A DNA stretch of 64,000 bases, taken from assembly GCA_027490095.1 (NCBI GenBank), contig JAIXYT010000004.1, positions 24,148 through 88,147 on the forward strand, in the 5' to 3' direction. The stretch comes from Sphingomonadales bacterium (GTDB lineage Bacteria; Pseudomonadota; Alphaproteobacteria; Sphingomonadales; Sphingomonadaceae). Below the pieces are notes generated by a model. The model made no database searches and was not told the origin of the DNA. It saw only the letters and a program-made list of their open reading frames with translations. This document shows positions 18,778-28,221 of the stretch, one piece after another. Numbering within the stretch: the stretch's first letter is position 1; the number at the start of each line of letters is the position of its first letter. A program made the translations under genes and the position numbers.

Positions 18778-20388
18778 TCATTCGGCTGCGAGCCGATCGT
18801 CTATCGGCGGTTGCCAGGTCAGGATGGGCTGGCGCGCGGCACGTGTTTCATCCAGCCGGCTGCGCGGCGCGAAGTGCGGCGCGGTTGCAAAGCGCGCTGT
18901 TTCGCCGCTGCGGGCCGCGGTCGCCAGGGTCCGCATCGCACCGATGAACTGGTCCAGCCGCTGCCGGCTTTCGGTCTCGGTCGGCTCGATCAGCATCGCG
19001 CCATGCACCACCAGCGGGAAGTACATGGTCATCGGGTGGAAGCCCTCGTCGATCAACGCCTTGGCGACATCCAGCGTGGTGAGGCCGGTGTCCTTCAGGA
19101 ACCCGTCGTCGAACAGCGCCTCGTGCATGCAGGGGCCCGACTTCGCGAACGGGGCCGTCATCACGTCCTCGAGGCTGCGCAGGATGTAGTTGGCATTGAG
19201 CACGGCATCCTCGGCCACCTGCCGAAGACCGTCGGCGCCATGGCTCATGATGTAGGAAAGCGCGCGGACGAACATGCCCATCTGCCCATGGAACGCCGCC
19301 AGCCGCCCGAAGCTCTGCCCATGGTCCTCGGCAGAGGCGGTTTCCTCCTCGATCAGGTGGTATCGGACCCCATTGCTGCCGCGAATTCCGGGCGCGGCAG
19401 GCTCCTCGACCACGAACGGCAGTGGGGCGAAGGGCGCCAGCGCCTGCGAGAACACCACCGGCCCCGAACCGGGCCCGCCGCCGCCGTGCGGGGTGCTGAA
19501 CGTCTTGTGCAGGTTGATGTGCATCGCGTCGACGCCGAGGTCGCCGGGGCGCACCCGGCCGACGATGGCATTGAAGTTGGCGCCGTCGCAATAGACATAG
19601 GCCCCGGCTGCGTGCACCGCGTCCGAGATCCTCTTGAGGTCCGGATCGAACAGGCCGCAGGTGTTCGGGTTGGTGATCATCACGGCGGCAACATCCGGCC
19701 CCAGCCGCGCAAGCAGCGCGTCGGTGTCGACCCGCCCCCGGGCGTCTGCGGGAATGTCCTCCACCGCATAGCCGCAGAAGGCAGCCGTCGCGGGGTTGGT
19801 GCCGTGCGCGGATTCCGGCACCAGCACCACCTTGCGCGCATCGCCCCGGGCCTCGTGGGCCGCCCGGATCGCCAGCATCCCGCACAGCTCGCCATGGGCT
19901 CCGGCCTTCGGCGTCATCGCGACCGCGGGCATGTTGGTCAGCTTCATCAGCCACCCGGCCAGCCGGTGGATCAGCTCCAGCGCGCCCTGCACGGTATCCT
20001 GCGGCTGCAGCGGGTGCACATCGCCGAAGCCCGGCAGGCGCGCCATCTTCTCGTTGAGGCGCGGATTGTGCTTCATGGTGCAGCTGCCCAGCGGGAACAG
20101 CCCCAGATCGATCCCGTAATTCTGCCGCGAGAGCCTGGTGAAGTGGCGGACGGTCTCGCCCTCCGACAGCCCTGGAAGCCCGATTGCGCCCTTGCGCTCG
20201 AGGCCCGACAGCCGCGACCGGTGCGCCGGCACCGGCTCGAGATCGACGCCCGTCACCTGCGGAGACCCGCTTTCGAAGATCAGCGGCTCCTCCAGCATCA
20301 GGGCGCGGTTGCCCGTGAAGGTGGGGGCAAGGTGCACCGGCACCTCGCCTGTGGGAGACGACGGACGGCCCTGGTTCATCATGCTCAT
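18778..20388 (-). CDS. gcvPB: Glycine dehydrogenase (decarboxylating) subunit 2
   Basis: C-terminal half of a split P-protein, 536 residues. It carries the PLP lysine in [17 protein letters not shown] and the segments [13 protein letters not shown] and [12 protein letters not shown]. It decarboxylates glycine and passes aminomethyl to lipoylated GcvH. The start ATG overlaps the gcvPA stop (ATGA), consistent with fixed stoichiometry of the alpha2beta2 enzyme. Last core gene of the glycine-riboswitch operon. Confidence 0.96.
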   Translation of the reverse strand: MSMMNQGRPSSPTGEVPVHLAPTFTGNRALMLEEPLIFESGSPQVTGVDLEPVPAHRSRLSGLERKGAIGLPGLSEGETVRHFTRLSRQNYGIDLGLFPLGSCTMKHNPRLNEKMARLPGFGDVHPLQPQDTVQGALELIHRLAGWLMKLTNMPAVAMTPKAGAHGELCGMLAIRAAHEARGDARKVVLVPESAHGTNPATAAFCGYAVEDIPADARGRVDTDALLARLGPDVAAVMITNPNTCGLFDPDLKRISDAVHAAGAYVYCDGANFNAIVGRVRPGDLGVDAMHINLHKTFSTPHGGGGPGSGPVVFSQALAPFAPLPFVVEEPAAPGIRGSNGVRYHLIEEETASAEDHGQSFGRLAAFHGQMGMFVRALSYIMSHGADGLRQVAEDAVLNANYILRSLEDVMTAPFAKSGPCMHEALFDDGFLKDTGLTTLDVAKALIDEGFHPMTMYFPLVVHGAMLIEPTETESRQRLDQFIGAMRTLATAARSGETARFATAPHFAPRSRLDETRAARQPILTWQPPIDDRLAAE

Positions 20389-21752
20389 TGGGACACCACC
20401 TCGGTCAGCGCGCGCACCAGCGCATCGATATCGGACGGGGAAACGGTCTCGGTCACCGCGATCAGGAGGACATTGTCCAGGCCTGCGCCCGGCCACAGCC
20501 GGGCAGCGCCAACGCCGCCCAGCACGCCCATTTCGGCCATGTCGCGCACGGCCTGGCGGGCCGGCACCGGCAATTCGACCGCAAACTCGTTGAAGAAGCG
20601 CTCCGTCAGCAGCTTCACGCCCGGGATGGCGGCCACCCGGTCGGCCACCTCGCAGGCACGGGCATGGTTCAGCTCGGCGAGGTGCCGCAGCCCCTTCTCG
20701 CCAAGCAGGGTCATGTGGATGGTGAAGGCCAGGCTCATCAGCCCGGAGTTGGTGCAGATATTGCTCGTCGCCTTCTCGCGGCGGATATGCTGTTCGCGCG
20801 TGCTCAGAGTCAGCACGAAGCCGCGCCGCCCATCCGCATCGACCGTCTCGCCGCACAGCCGCCCCGGCATCTGCCGCACATGCTTGGCATTGCAGGCGAA
20901 CAGGCCAAGGTGCGGGCCGCCGAACTGCAGCCCGACGCCAAGCGACTGGCCTTCGCCCACCACAATGTCTGCGCCCATCTCGCCGGGGGATTTCAGCGCC
21001 CCGAGGGAGACGACCTCCGTCACCACCACGATCAGCAGCGCACCCTTCGCATGGACGGCCGCAGCCAGCTCCGTCAGGTCGGCGACATGGCCGAAGCTGT
21101 CCGGGTTCTGCACGACAACCGCCGAGGTGTCGCCGTCCATCCGGCCGATGATCTCGTCGAAGTCGGCGGTGGCTGGCGCGCGACCGAGCGTCGGCACGCC
21201 CGTGACAAGCTTGTCGCCTGTGAAGCGGCAGAGCGTCTGCGTCGCCTTCACATAGTGCGGGTGGACACCAGCCGAGATCAGCGTGGTGCCGCGCCGGGTG
21301 ATGCGCCGGGCCATGAACACGGCCTCGGTCAATGCGGTCGAACCATCATACATCGAGGCATTGGCCACATCCATTCCGGTCAACTGCGCGACCTGGGTCT
21401 GGAACTCGAACAGATACTGCAGTGTACCCTGCGCGATTTCCGGCTGGTAGGGTGTGTAGCTGGTCAGGAACTCGCCACGCTGGATGAGGTGATCGACACT
21501 GGCCGGCACATGGTGGCGATAGGCGCCGGCACCGATGAAGAAGGGGTGCTCTCCGGCCGCCATGTTGCGCTTGGCCATCCGGGTCAGCTCGCGCTCCACC
21601 AGCATTTCGGGCTGGTGGAAGGCAAGGCCCTCGATCGGGCCTGAAAGTCGTGCCTCGGCGGGCACGTCGACGAACAGGTCGTCGATCGAGGACACGCCGA
21701 TCTTCGCAAGCATCGCCTGCCGGTCGTCCGGCGTCAGGGGAAGGTACCGCAC
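20385..21752 (-). CDS. gcvPA: Glycine dehydrogenase (decarboxylating) subunit 1
   Basis: N-terminal half of the split P-protein, 455 residues. Motifs: [47 protein letters not shown] in conserved order, and [17 protein letters not shown]. The best start is a GTG at 21752 with a GAGGAGAG ribosome site 7 bases away, giving a start of [14 protein letters not shown]; no suitable ATG exists. The methyltransferase gene ends 10 bases upstream. Confidence 0.95.
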   Translation of the reverse strand: MRYLPLTPDDRQAMLAKIGVSSIDDLFVDVPAEARLSGPIEGLAFHQPEMLVERELTRMAKRNMAAGEHPFFIGAGAYRHHVPASVDHLIQRGEFLTSYTPYQPEIAQGTLQYLFEFQTQVAQLTGMDVANASMYDGSTALTEAVFMARRITRRGTTLISAGVHPHYVKATQTLCRFTGDKLVTGVPTLGRAPATADFDEIIGRMDGDTSAVVVQNPDSFGHVADLTELAAAVHAKGALLIVVVTEVVSLGALKSPGEMGADIVVGEGQSLGVGLQFGGPHLGLFACNAKHVRQMPGRLCGETVDADGRRGFVLTLSTREQHIRREKATSNICTNSGLMSLAFTIHMTLLGEKGLRHLAELNHARACEVADRVAAIPGVKLLTERFFNEFAVELPVPARQAVRDMAEMGVLGGVGAARLWPGAGLDNVLLIAVTETVSPSDIDALVRALTEVVSQ

Positions 21753-21762
21753 GTCTCTCTCC

Positions 21763-22512
21763 TCAATCGGGTTTTCGGGCCTGCCAGCGCAGGCGAACAT
21801 AATCGGCGCTCCAGTTGCCGGCAGCATCGCGCAGCTGGGGCGCCAGCAGGGCTTCCACCGCGTCCACCACCTTCGCCCGGGCATCCTCGGGGACTCCGGC
21901 CTCGTCGAGGAAACCGGCGCGGAACGTCTTCAGCCAGCCGCGGATTCCGGTCGGAAGCGGGGTTGGGCGCGGGATGATCCAAGCCTCGATGTCGGTGAAG
22001 CCCGCCGCCGCGTGGATCTCGGTGAAGGCCTCGGCCGTCTGGTAGGTCTGCCCCCCACCGCTGTCGGGGCTGAACCCATGCGCCTGCAGCACCGCCCGCA
22101 GCGCGGTGCGGATCGCGGCGATGTTGCCGAACCCGCCGCATTCGCCAACATAGCGCCCGCCCGGCTTCAGCGCCCGGAACACGCCTTCGGCCACGGCCCG
22201 CTGGTCCGGCATCCAGTGCAGCGTCGCATTGCTGAACACGGCATCGAAACGGTCAACGTAGAACAGCGCCTGGCCATCGCCCTGCTCGACCACCAGCCCC
22301 AGGGCCCGGGCCGCCGCCAGCATGCTTTCGGATGCGTCGAGGCCAATCACCTCGGCCCCTGCTTCGGCGATGCGCTTCGTCAGCACTCCGTCGCCGCAAC
22401 CCAGGTCCAGGATCGCCTCTCCGGGCTGCGGGCACAGCAGCTCCAGCGCGGCATTGCCCAGCGCCGGCACGAAGCCGGCGTTGGCCGCATAATCCCGGGG
22501 GTTCCAGCCCAT
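21763..22512 (-). CDS. SAM-dependent methyltransferase inside the gcv operon (trans-aconitate methyltransferase-like)
   Basis: 249 residues, class I Rossmann methyltransferase. SAM motif I is [12 protein letters not shown], followed by [24 protein letters not shown] and [14 protein letters not shown]. The NATLHW motif and overall length resemble trans-aconitate 2-methyltransferase, but substrate cannot be assigned. It lies between gcvH (5 bases) and gcvPA (10 bases), so it is presumably under the same glycine riboswitch. A methyltransferase here is not part of the standard glycine cleavage system. Confidence 0.85.
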   Translation of the reverse strand: MGWNPRDYAANAGFVPALGNAALELLCPQPGEAILDLGCGDGVLTKRIAEAGAEVIGLDASESMLAAARALGLVVEQGDGQALFYVDRFDAVFSNATLHWMPDQRAVAEGVFRALKPGGRYVGECGGFGNIAAIRTALRAVLQAHGFSPDSGGGQTYQTAEAFTEIHAAAGFTDIEAWIIPRPTPLPTGIRGWLKTFRAGFLDEAGVPEDARAKVVDAVEALLAPQLRDAAGNWSADYVRLRWQARKPD

Positions 22513-22517
22513 GGGGC

Positions 22518-22886
22518 TTACAGGCTGGCGACGAACGCCTTGTAGGCGCCCTCGTCCATCAGCCCGTCAAGCTCGGCAGGATTCGACAGCCTCAACCGGA
22601 AGAACCACCCCTCGCCCTCAGGCGCCGTGTTCACCAGATCCGGCGTGTCGGCGAGTGCGCCGTTCGCTTCCGTGACCGTGCCCGAAACGGGGGCATAGAC
22701 CTCGCTCGCGGCCTTCACGCTCTCGACGACGGCGGCTTCCTTGCCGGCCACGACCGCCCGGCCGGCCTCGGGAAGCTCGACGAACACGACGTCGCCCAGT
22801 TGCCCCTGCGCATAGTCGGTGATGCCGACAGTCGCGGACGTGCCGTCGACGTCGATCCATTCATGGTCCTTGGTGAAATAGCGCAT
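22518..22886 (-). CDS. gcvH: Glycine cleavage system H protein
   Basis: 122-residue lipoyl carrier. Lipoylation lysine is Lys58 in [14 protein letters not shown]; starts [12 protein letters not shown] and has FVELPEAG before the lipoyl hairpin. Shuttles the aminomethyl group between the P and T proteins. 12 bases downstream of gcvT. Confidence 0.97.
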   Translation of the reverse strand: MRYFTKDHEWIDVDGTSATVGITDYAQGQLGDVVFVELPEAGRAVVAGKEAAVVESVKAASEVYAPVSGTVTEANGALADTPDLVNTAPEGEGWFFRLRLSNPAELDGLMDEGAYKAFVASL

Positions 22887-22898
22887 CGGACTTCCCCT

Positions 22899-24032
22899 TC
22901 AGCGGACGTAGTTCTTCTGGTGGAACGGCATGGGCACCACGGTCGCAGGCAGCCGCTTGCCCCGGACTTCGATCTCCAGCGCGGTGCCGTCGGCGGCCCG
23001 GGCGCTGTCCACATAGGCCATCGCGATCGGCGCACCCACCGAAGGCCCGAAGCCGCCGGAGGTGACCACGCCAACCTTGTCCGCCCCGGCAAACACGTCG
23101 GCCCCTTCGCGGGCGGGCTGCCGGCCCTCGAGCTTCAACCCGACCCGCTTGCGCGCAGGGCCATCCAGCAGCGCCGTCAGGATGCGTTCCGCGCCCGGAA
23201 AGCCGCCTTCCACCTTGCGCCGCTTGGAAATCGCGAAGGCAAGCCCGGCCTCGACCGGCTCGATCTCAGGCGACAGGTCGTGCCCATAGAGCGGAAGGCC
23301 CGCTTCCAGCCTGAGCGAATCCCGCGCGCCCAGTCCGATTGGCTTGACCGCCGCGTCCGCGAGCAGCGCCTCGGCAAAGCGCTCGGCATCGGACGCGTGC
23401 ACCGAGATCTCGTAGCCGTCCTCGCCGGTGTAGCCCGAGCGGCTCAGCCCCAGCCGCACGCTGCCCCACAGATAGGGCCCGCCGGTCATGAACTTCATCG
23501 CGCCGACCGCAGGGACGTCCGGAAGCTCGGGCACCACGCCCAGCCGCTCCAGCACGGCGACCGCTTCCGGCCCCTGCAGCGCCAGAAGCGCATGGTCGGT
23601 CATGTGCGTCAGCTTCAGCGAACCGGGCATCAACCCGGCCATGTAGGCGATGTCCTCATGCTTGGTGGCACCGTTCACCACCATGTAGAGCGCCCTTCCG
23701 GTGTTGGTGACCATCAGGTCGTCCAGCACCCCGCCGTCGGGCGCCAGCAGCAGCGAATAGCGGATCTTGCCCGCGGGCAGCGCCTTGAAGTCCCCGGGGG
23801 CCACGGTTTCAAGCCAGTCGGCAGCACCCTCGCCTTCCAGCAGCAGCTGGCCCATGTGGCTGACATCGAACAGGCCCGCACGCTCGCGGGTCCACAGATG
23901 CTCGGCCATCACGCCGGTCGGGTACTGCACCGGCATCGCATAGCCCGCGAACGGCACCATGCGGCCGCCAAGCCGCCGATGCAGCGCATCGAGCGGAAGC
24001 AGCTTGCAGTCGGACAGATCGACGTCGGCCAT
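22899..24032 (-). CDS. gcvT: Aminomethyltransferase (glycine cleavage T protein)
   Basis: 377 residues. N-terminal folate-binding fold with LFDVSHMGQL, LDDLMVTNTG and SRSGYTGEDGYEI; C-terminal GCV_T barrel with SGGFGPSVGAPIAMAYV. Transfers the methylene group to tetrahydrofolate, releasing ammonia. Start is the ATG with GAGGGA upstream. First gene of the operon, preceded by the tandem glycine riboswitch. Confidence 0.95.
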   Translation of the reverse strand: MADVDLSDCKLLPLDALHRRLGGRMVPFAGYAMPVQYPTGVMAEHLWTRERAGLFDVSHMGQLLLEGEGAADWLETVAPGDFKALPAGKIRYSLLLAPDGGVLDDLMVTNTGRALYMVVNGATKHEDIAYMAGLMPGSLKLTHMTDHALLALQGPEAVAVLERLGVVPELPDVPAVGAMKFMTGGPYLWGSVRLGLSRSGYTGEDGYEISVHASDAERFAEALLADAAVKPIGLGARDSLRLEAGLPLYGHDLSPEIEPVEAGLAFAISKRRKVEGGFPGAERILTALLDGPARKRVGLKLEGRQPAREGADVFAGADKVGVVTSGGFGPSVGAPIAMAYVDSARAADGTALEIEVRGKRLPATVVPMPFHQKNYVR

Positions 24033-24079
24033 GCACAGTCCCTCGCGACGCGGCGGAGCCCTGATCGGCTCCATCGCCC

Positions 24080-24300
24080 GCCCCCGCCTGTCACGAGACC
24101 TGAGAGCTTTCACACCGGCAGGATGCCGATGCTTACCCCTTCGGTGGTCCCGGAGTTGCTCCGGGACGCTTTCCAGACTGCCGTGCTCTTCAACGCGCCG
24201 CTGCGGTCCGTTGGCCTGAGAGATTCCGGGGGCGGTTGCTCCTTCGGCGGCCCCGGATGCCGGTCCTTCGCAGGGCCTCATCCGCGGCACTCTCCCGCAG
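24080..24300 (-). ncRNA. Tandem glycine riboswitch upstream of gcvT
   Basis: Read on the minus strand there are two successive aptamers. Aptamer 1 starts with GGAGAG near 24295, has the core CGCCGAAGGAGCAA, and closes with CTCTCAGG near 24216. Aptamer 2 starts with GGAAAG near 24175, has CACCGAAGGGGTAA, and closes with CTCTCAGG near 24100. This order and spacing match known glycine riboswitches. Between aptamer 2 and gcvT there is a GGAGCC/GGCTCC stem (24055-24072) without a T-run, so output may be translational or involve Rho; that part is inference. Confidence 0.93.
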
Positions 24301-24568
24301 CGCCGCCGGGCTTGCGCCCGCCGACCCTGTCGCTCTGGCCGCTCAGCCCGATTCGGTCAACCGCGCGCCGCCCCAGTGCGGCCACATGGTCGCATCGGCA
24401 GTGCGTTCGACGGCGCTGCAGGAACCCGGCACGGCCAGCGCCGGCAGCAGCAAGCGGGCCTTTTGCCAGCTTATCGACTTAACCCTGTTTCACAAACGTC
24501 CCGCCTCACGGCTGCTAAAGGCCGTCATCGAGGGCGACGTAGATCGCCTGTTGCGTATGGAGATCGAG

Positions 24569-25312
24569 ATGAAGTCGCTTTCGGTTCTGCCCCTGCTGAT
24601 CGCTTCGGCTGTGGTGCTCGCTGCGCCGGCGGACGCTGCCATCCTGGCGTCCGGCGCCTCAACCGACCCGCAGCTTCTTACCGGCTTCTCCACCGTGGGC
24701 GTGCGCTTCCGTCAGCTGAACACGGGCAGCAGCTCGGAGCTGTATGTCGGCCATTCAAACCTGGGCGTGGCCGCCAACCGGTCGCAGGCAGACCTCAGCT
24801 GGGCGCCCGCCAACGCCTTCACGATCAGCAACAGCGGTGGCACGCTCAGCGCGACCGTCGGCAGCGTCACCAGCAGCTTCGCGAATGTGTTCAACGCCTC
24901 GGGTGCGGATCCGCTCCAGCCTTTCGACACCCTCCAGATCGGCCTGCGAGACGGCGCGACCGGCCAGGGAACCTTCGACCTGAGCGGGCTCGCCCTGTCG
25001 GGCATCGACTACCGCGGCAGGGTCATCTCCAATGCCCCACTCGGCGGCTTTGCCGGAGTGGATGGCGGCCTGTTCCGCTACTTCACGGTCACCGGCGTCG
25101 ACTTCCGCCAGGATTTCACGCTGACGGGCACGTTCAACCGTGCGGGCACCTTCGGGAGCACACAAGAGGGCAATCGCGTGGAGTTCACCATCGGCAACGG
25201 CCCCATCACCCAGCCGGTCATTCCCGAGCCCGCCACCTGGACGATGATGATCGCCGGCTTCGCCTTCGTGGGCGCCGCCCTGCGCGGCCGCAAGGCCAGC
25301 GCCGCCATCTGA
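24569..25312 (+). CDS. PEPxxWA-CTERM anchored secreted protein
   Basis: 247 residues. Signal peptide MKSLSVLPLLIASAVVLAAPADAA, a middle region of beta-rich, Ser/Thr/Asn-rich sequence with no catalytic motif, and a C-terminal sorting signal: PEPATW, then a hydrophobic helix (MMIAGFAFVGAALRG) and basic end. PEP-CTERM proteins are cut by an exosortase and tied to exopolysaccharide or biofilm export. Start 24569 fits GGAG at 24559; an ATG at 24557 is also in frame. The sequence between the divergent riboswitch and this start (24301-24568) shows no gene. Confidence 0.85.
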   Translation: MKSLSVLPLLIASAVVLAAPADAAILASGASTDPQLLTGFSTVGVRFRQLNTGSSSELYVGHSNLGVAANRSQADLSWAPANAFTISNSGGTLSATVGSVTSSFANVFNASGADPLQPFDTLQIGLRDGATGQGTFDLSGLALSGIDYRGRVISNAPLGGFAGVDGGLFRYFTVTGVDFRQDFTLTGTFNRAGTFGSTQEGNRVEFTIGNGPITQPVIPEPATWTMMIAGFAFVGAALRGRKASAAI

Positions 25313-25315
25313 CGA

Positions 25316-25335
25316 ACCGGCCGGGTCCGGCCGGT
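25316..25335. terminator. Hairpin between convergent genes
   Basis: ACCGGCC (25316-25322) pairs perfectly with GGCCGGT (25329-25335) across a 6-base loop, just after the PEP-CTERM stop and just before the entericidin-like stop on the other strand. No T-run on either side, so strength as an intrinsic terminator is uncertain. Confidence 0.45.
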
Positions 25336-25339
25336 CGGC

Positions 25340-25471
25340 TCAGTCGACCGCCCGCTCGATCGCGGAGCCGACCGACTTCACATCCTTGCCGATCCCCCGT
25401 GTGGTGTTGCATCCCGCCACCAGCAGCGCGGGAAGCAGCAACAGGGTCGCCGTCCGAACAGCCTTGGTCAT
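25340..25471 (-). CDS. Entericidin A/B-type small lipoprotein
   Basis: 43 residues. It has a GGGAGA ribosome site, a hydrophobic signal (TLLLLPALLVAGC) with lipobox cysteine at residue 21, and a tail NTTRGIGKDVKSVGSAIERAV. The NT.RG.G.D....G.AI pattern is typical of EcnA/EcnB lipoproteins, short amphipathic envelope proteins associated with stationary-phase stress. No toxin/antitoxin pair is visible: only one such gene is present. Confidence 0.8.
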   Translation of the reverse strand: MTKAVRTATLLLLPALLVAGCNTTRGIGKDVKSVGSAIERAVD

Positions 25472-25501
25472 GCCTGTCTCCCTTCCACCACGAGCAATGC
25501 G

Positions 25502-26476
25502 TCAGGCCCGGTCCATGGCAATCACCGCCTTGCCCACAAGTGAACCGGCCTGCATGGCCCGGAACGCATCGGGCGCCCTGGTGAAGGGCACCTCGAGCCC
25601 CACGATCGGCCGAAAGCGGCCCGAAGCCGCAATGCGGTCGATCTCTGCCAGCGCCCGTCGGCCGAGCGCCGGATCCTGCCGCCCGGCCTCACCAGCCCGG
25701 ACCCCCAGGATCTCGATCTCCTTCAGAAGCGCGAGGTTGGTTGGAACGCCCACGGGCGGGCCGGCAACGAACCCGATCACGAGATAGCGCCCGCCACGGC
25801 GCAGCGCCTTCAGCGCCGGCAGCACCGCAGGGCCGCCGACAGGATCGAACACCAGGTCGCAGCTGCCCTTCAGTGGGGAGAGGTCGGGGGCTGCACGATC
25901 GAGGAGGACACAGGCATCCGCGCCGGCCTGCTCGGCGGCCGCCAGCTTGGCGGAATCGGACGCAGCCGCCGTCACCCGCGCGCCCAGCGCCTTGCCCATC
26001 GCGACAGCAGCAAGCCCCATGCCCCCGCCGGCGCCCAGCACCAGCAGATGCTCGCCTTCCACCAGGCGGCCGCGCGGCACCAGCGCGACCCAGGCGGTCA
26101 GCGCACCGGTGGTGAAACCGGCAGCTTCCGAATCCGACAGGGCCTCGGGCACTTCGCGCAAGGATGCCAGCGGCAGCGTCACCTGTTCGGCCAGCAAACC
26201 CGTCCGCCGGCCCAGCAGCAGCCGATGGCCAAGCAGGTCCGCCGACACGCCCTCGCCCACCGCCGTGATGCGGCCCACACCCTCCATCCCGGGGGTGAAG
26301 GGAAGTGGCGGGCGGTACTGGTAGCTCCCCGACAACATCAGCAGGTCGGGGTAATTGAGCCCGACGGCCGAAACCGCGACGGTCACCTCGCCGGGCCCGG
26401 GCGCGGCGGGCTCCGGCAGTTCGCGCAGTGTCAGCGCCTCGACGCCACCCAGCTGCTCCACCACCCAGGCCCGCAT
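25502..26476 (-). CDS. NADPH:quinone oxidoreductase-like zinc-independent MDR protein
   Basis: 324 residues of the medium-chain dehydrogenase/reductase superfamily. It opens with PGPGEVTVAVSAVGLNYPDLLML; the NADPH fold carries LVLGAGGGMGLAAVAMGKALGARV; and there is FDPVGGPAVLPALKALRRGGRYLVIGF. No zinc ligands are visible, as expected for quinone reductases. Start at the ATG 26476, giving MRAWVVEQLGG. Divergent from the acyl-CoA synthetase gene with a ~118-base shared promoter region; this pairing may reflect joint regulation. Confidence 0.87.
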   Translation of the reverse strand: MRAWVVEQLGGVEALTLRELPEPAAPGPGEVTVAVSAVGLNYPDLLMLSGSYQYRPPLPFTPGMEGVGRITAVGEGVSADLLGHRLLLGRRTGLLAEQVTLPLASLREVPEALSDSEAAGFTTGALTAWVALVPRGRLVEGEHLLVLGAGGGMGLAAVAMGKALGARVTAAASDSAKLAAAEQAGADACVLLDRAAPDLSPLKGSCDLVFDPVGGPAVLPALKALRRGGRYLVIGFVAGPPVGVPTNLALLKEIEILGVRAGEAGRQDPALGRRALAEIDRIAASGRFRPIVGLEVPFTRAPDAFRAMQAGSLVGKAVIAMDRA

Positions 26477-26594
26477 CCCTCGCCTTTCGCCGCTTTCTAT
26501 CGAAGTGGCGGGTTGCGGCAGCGCCGACCCCCATGTCAATGCCGCAACATCGGGGAGGCGCGGCGGGAGGCCGCACGGCATCGAGGGAGAGCCC

Positions 26595-28187
26595 ATGTTT
26601 TCGTTCGGTCAGATTCTGTCGGCGCTCGGCGGCCAGCTTGGCAGCGCGCCGGCGCTCATCCACGGCGACGAGATTGTCGACTGGGCCAGCTTCGACCGGC
26701 GGACCAATGCGCTTGCCCGCGCCTTCCTGGCAGCGGGCGCCGAGCCGGGTGACCGGGTCGCGCACCTGATGCGCAACTCGCCGGCCTATCTCCTCACCAC
26801 GGCCGCAGCCTTCAAGGCGCGCATGGTGCATGTGAACGTCAACTATCGATACACCGGCGAGGAGCTGGCCTATATCCTCGACAACAGCGACAGCGCGGTC
26901 GTGGTGTTCGACGCGGAGTTCGCCGAAGTGCTCGGCACCCTGCGCGCGCGCCTCCCGGCCGTGAAGCTCTGGCTGCAGGTGGGCGGCACCCCGCCGGCCT
27001 GGGCGCAGTCGTTCGACGCCGTGTCCCGCGGCCCGTCCGACCCTGTTCCAGCCGATCACACGCCCGAGGACATGCTGTTCATCTACACCGGCGGCACCAC
27101 CGGCATGCCCAAGGGCGTGATGTGGGACCAGGGCGTGATCTGGACGGTGCTGGGCGCGGGCGCGCCGCTTCCCGGCATGCCTGCGCCCGAAACGCTGGAG
27201 GCCCATGTCGCAGCCGTGCTCGCGGGCGATGCGCGACGCAGGCTGCTGGCCCTTCCGCCGCTGATGCACGGCACCGGCTTCCTGATGGGGATCTATGCCC
27301 TGGCGCTCGGCGGCACGGTGATCACCACCGCCGCGCGCGGCTTCGACCCCGAAGAAGCGCTCCGCCTGTCCGAGCAGCACAACCCCGACGTCACCGTGAT
27401 CGTGGGGGACGCCTTCGCCCGGCCGCTGCTGCGCGCGATCGAGGGCGGCAAGGGCAGGCTGGGCCAGACCGGAATGATGATCTCGTCGGGCACGATGTGG
27501 TCGCCGGAGATCAAGGCGGCGCTCTTGCAGCACTGCCCCACGATGGTGTGCTTCGATGCCTACGGCTCGTCGGAGGGGCTTGGCTATGGCGCCTCGGTGA
27601 ACACGGCCGCCAATGCCGACGCCCCCACCCGCTTCCTGCACGATCCCAACACCATCCTCGTCGACCTGGACGAGGCGACGGGTGCGTTGCGCGTGATCAC
27701 CGAGCCGGGAGTCCCCGGCCGGGTCGCCCGAACCGGGCTGCTGCCGCGCGGCTACTGGAAGGACCCGGAAAAGAGCGCCCGCACCTTCGTCACCGTCGAG
27801 GGCCAGCGCTACACGATGCCCGGCGACTTCGGCGTGCTGGAGGCCGACGGCGCGATCGTCCTGCTGGGCCGCGGCAGCCAGTGCATAAACTCCGGCGGCG
27901 AGAAGATCTTCCCCGAGGAGGTGGAGGAGTGGCTGAAGACCCACCCGGCCGTCGAGGATGCCCTGGTGTTCGGCGTGAAGGACGAGACATGGGGCCAGGC
28001 CGTCACCGCCGTCGTGGAGGCCCATGCCCACGTCACCGAGGCCGAGCTGATCCAGCATGTGAAGGCGGGCCTCGCCGCCTACAAGGCACCCAAGCAGGTG
28101 ATCGTGGTCGACAAATGCCCCCGCGCGCCCAATGGCAAAGCGGACTACGAGACAGCCCGCAGGCTGGCCGAAGCCGTCGCCGCCTGA
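26595..28187 (+). CDS. Acyl-CoA synthetase (AMP-binding, class I adenylate-forming)
   Basis: 530 residues. A3 motif is LFIYTGGTTGMPKGV, A5 is FDAYGSSEGLG, A7 is MPGDFGVLEADG, A8 is GRGSQCINSGGEKIFPEEVEE, and the catalytic lysine sits in PNGKADYETAR near the C-terminus. Activates a carboxylic acid to its CoA ester; chain length is unknown, and the closest look-alikes include FadD3/FadD17-like enzymes acting on sterol or branched fatty acids. Start fits a GGGAGAG ribosome site. Confidence 0.9.
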   Translation: MFSFGQILSALGGQLGSAPALIHGDEIVDWASFDRRTNALARAFLAAGAEPGDRVAHLMRNSPAYLLTTAAAFKARMVHVNVNYRYTGEELAYILDNSDSAVVVFDAEFAEVLGTLRARLPAVKLWLQVGGTPPAWAQSFDAVSRGPSDPVPADHTPEDMLFIYTGGTTGMPKGVMWDQGVIWTVLGAGAPLPGMPAPETLEAHVAAVLAGDARRRLLALPPLMHGTGFLMGIYALALGGTVITTAARGFDPEEALRLSEQHNPDVTVIVGDAFARPLLRAIEGGKGRLGQTGMMISSGTMWSPEIKAALLQHCPTMVCFDAYGSSEGLGYGASVNTAANADAPTRFLHDPNTILVDLDEATGALRVITEPGVPGRVARTGLLPRGYWKDPEKSARTFVTVEGQRYTMPGDFGVLEADGAIVLLGRGSQCINSGGEKIFPEEVEEWLKTHPAVEDALVFGVKDETWGQAVTAVVEAHAHVTEAELIQHVKAGLAAYKAPKQVIVVDKCPRAPNGKADYETARRLAEAVAA

Positions 28188-28221
28188 GGGTTGCGCGCGG
28201 CCAGACGCCCCGAAGGCCGGC

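Noticed and set aside
18073..21255. A 1060-residue open frame on the plus strand through msrA and the gcvP genes
   Set aside because: It is antisense to three clear enzymes, rich in His/Arg/Gln as expected from the complementary strand of GC-rich codons, and has no recognisable domain.
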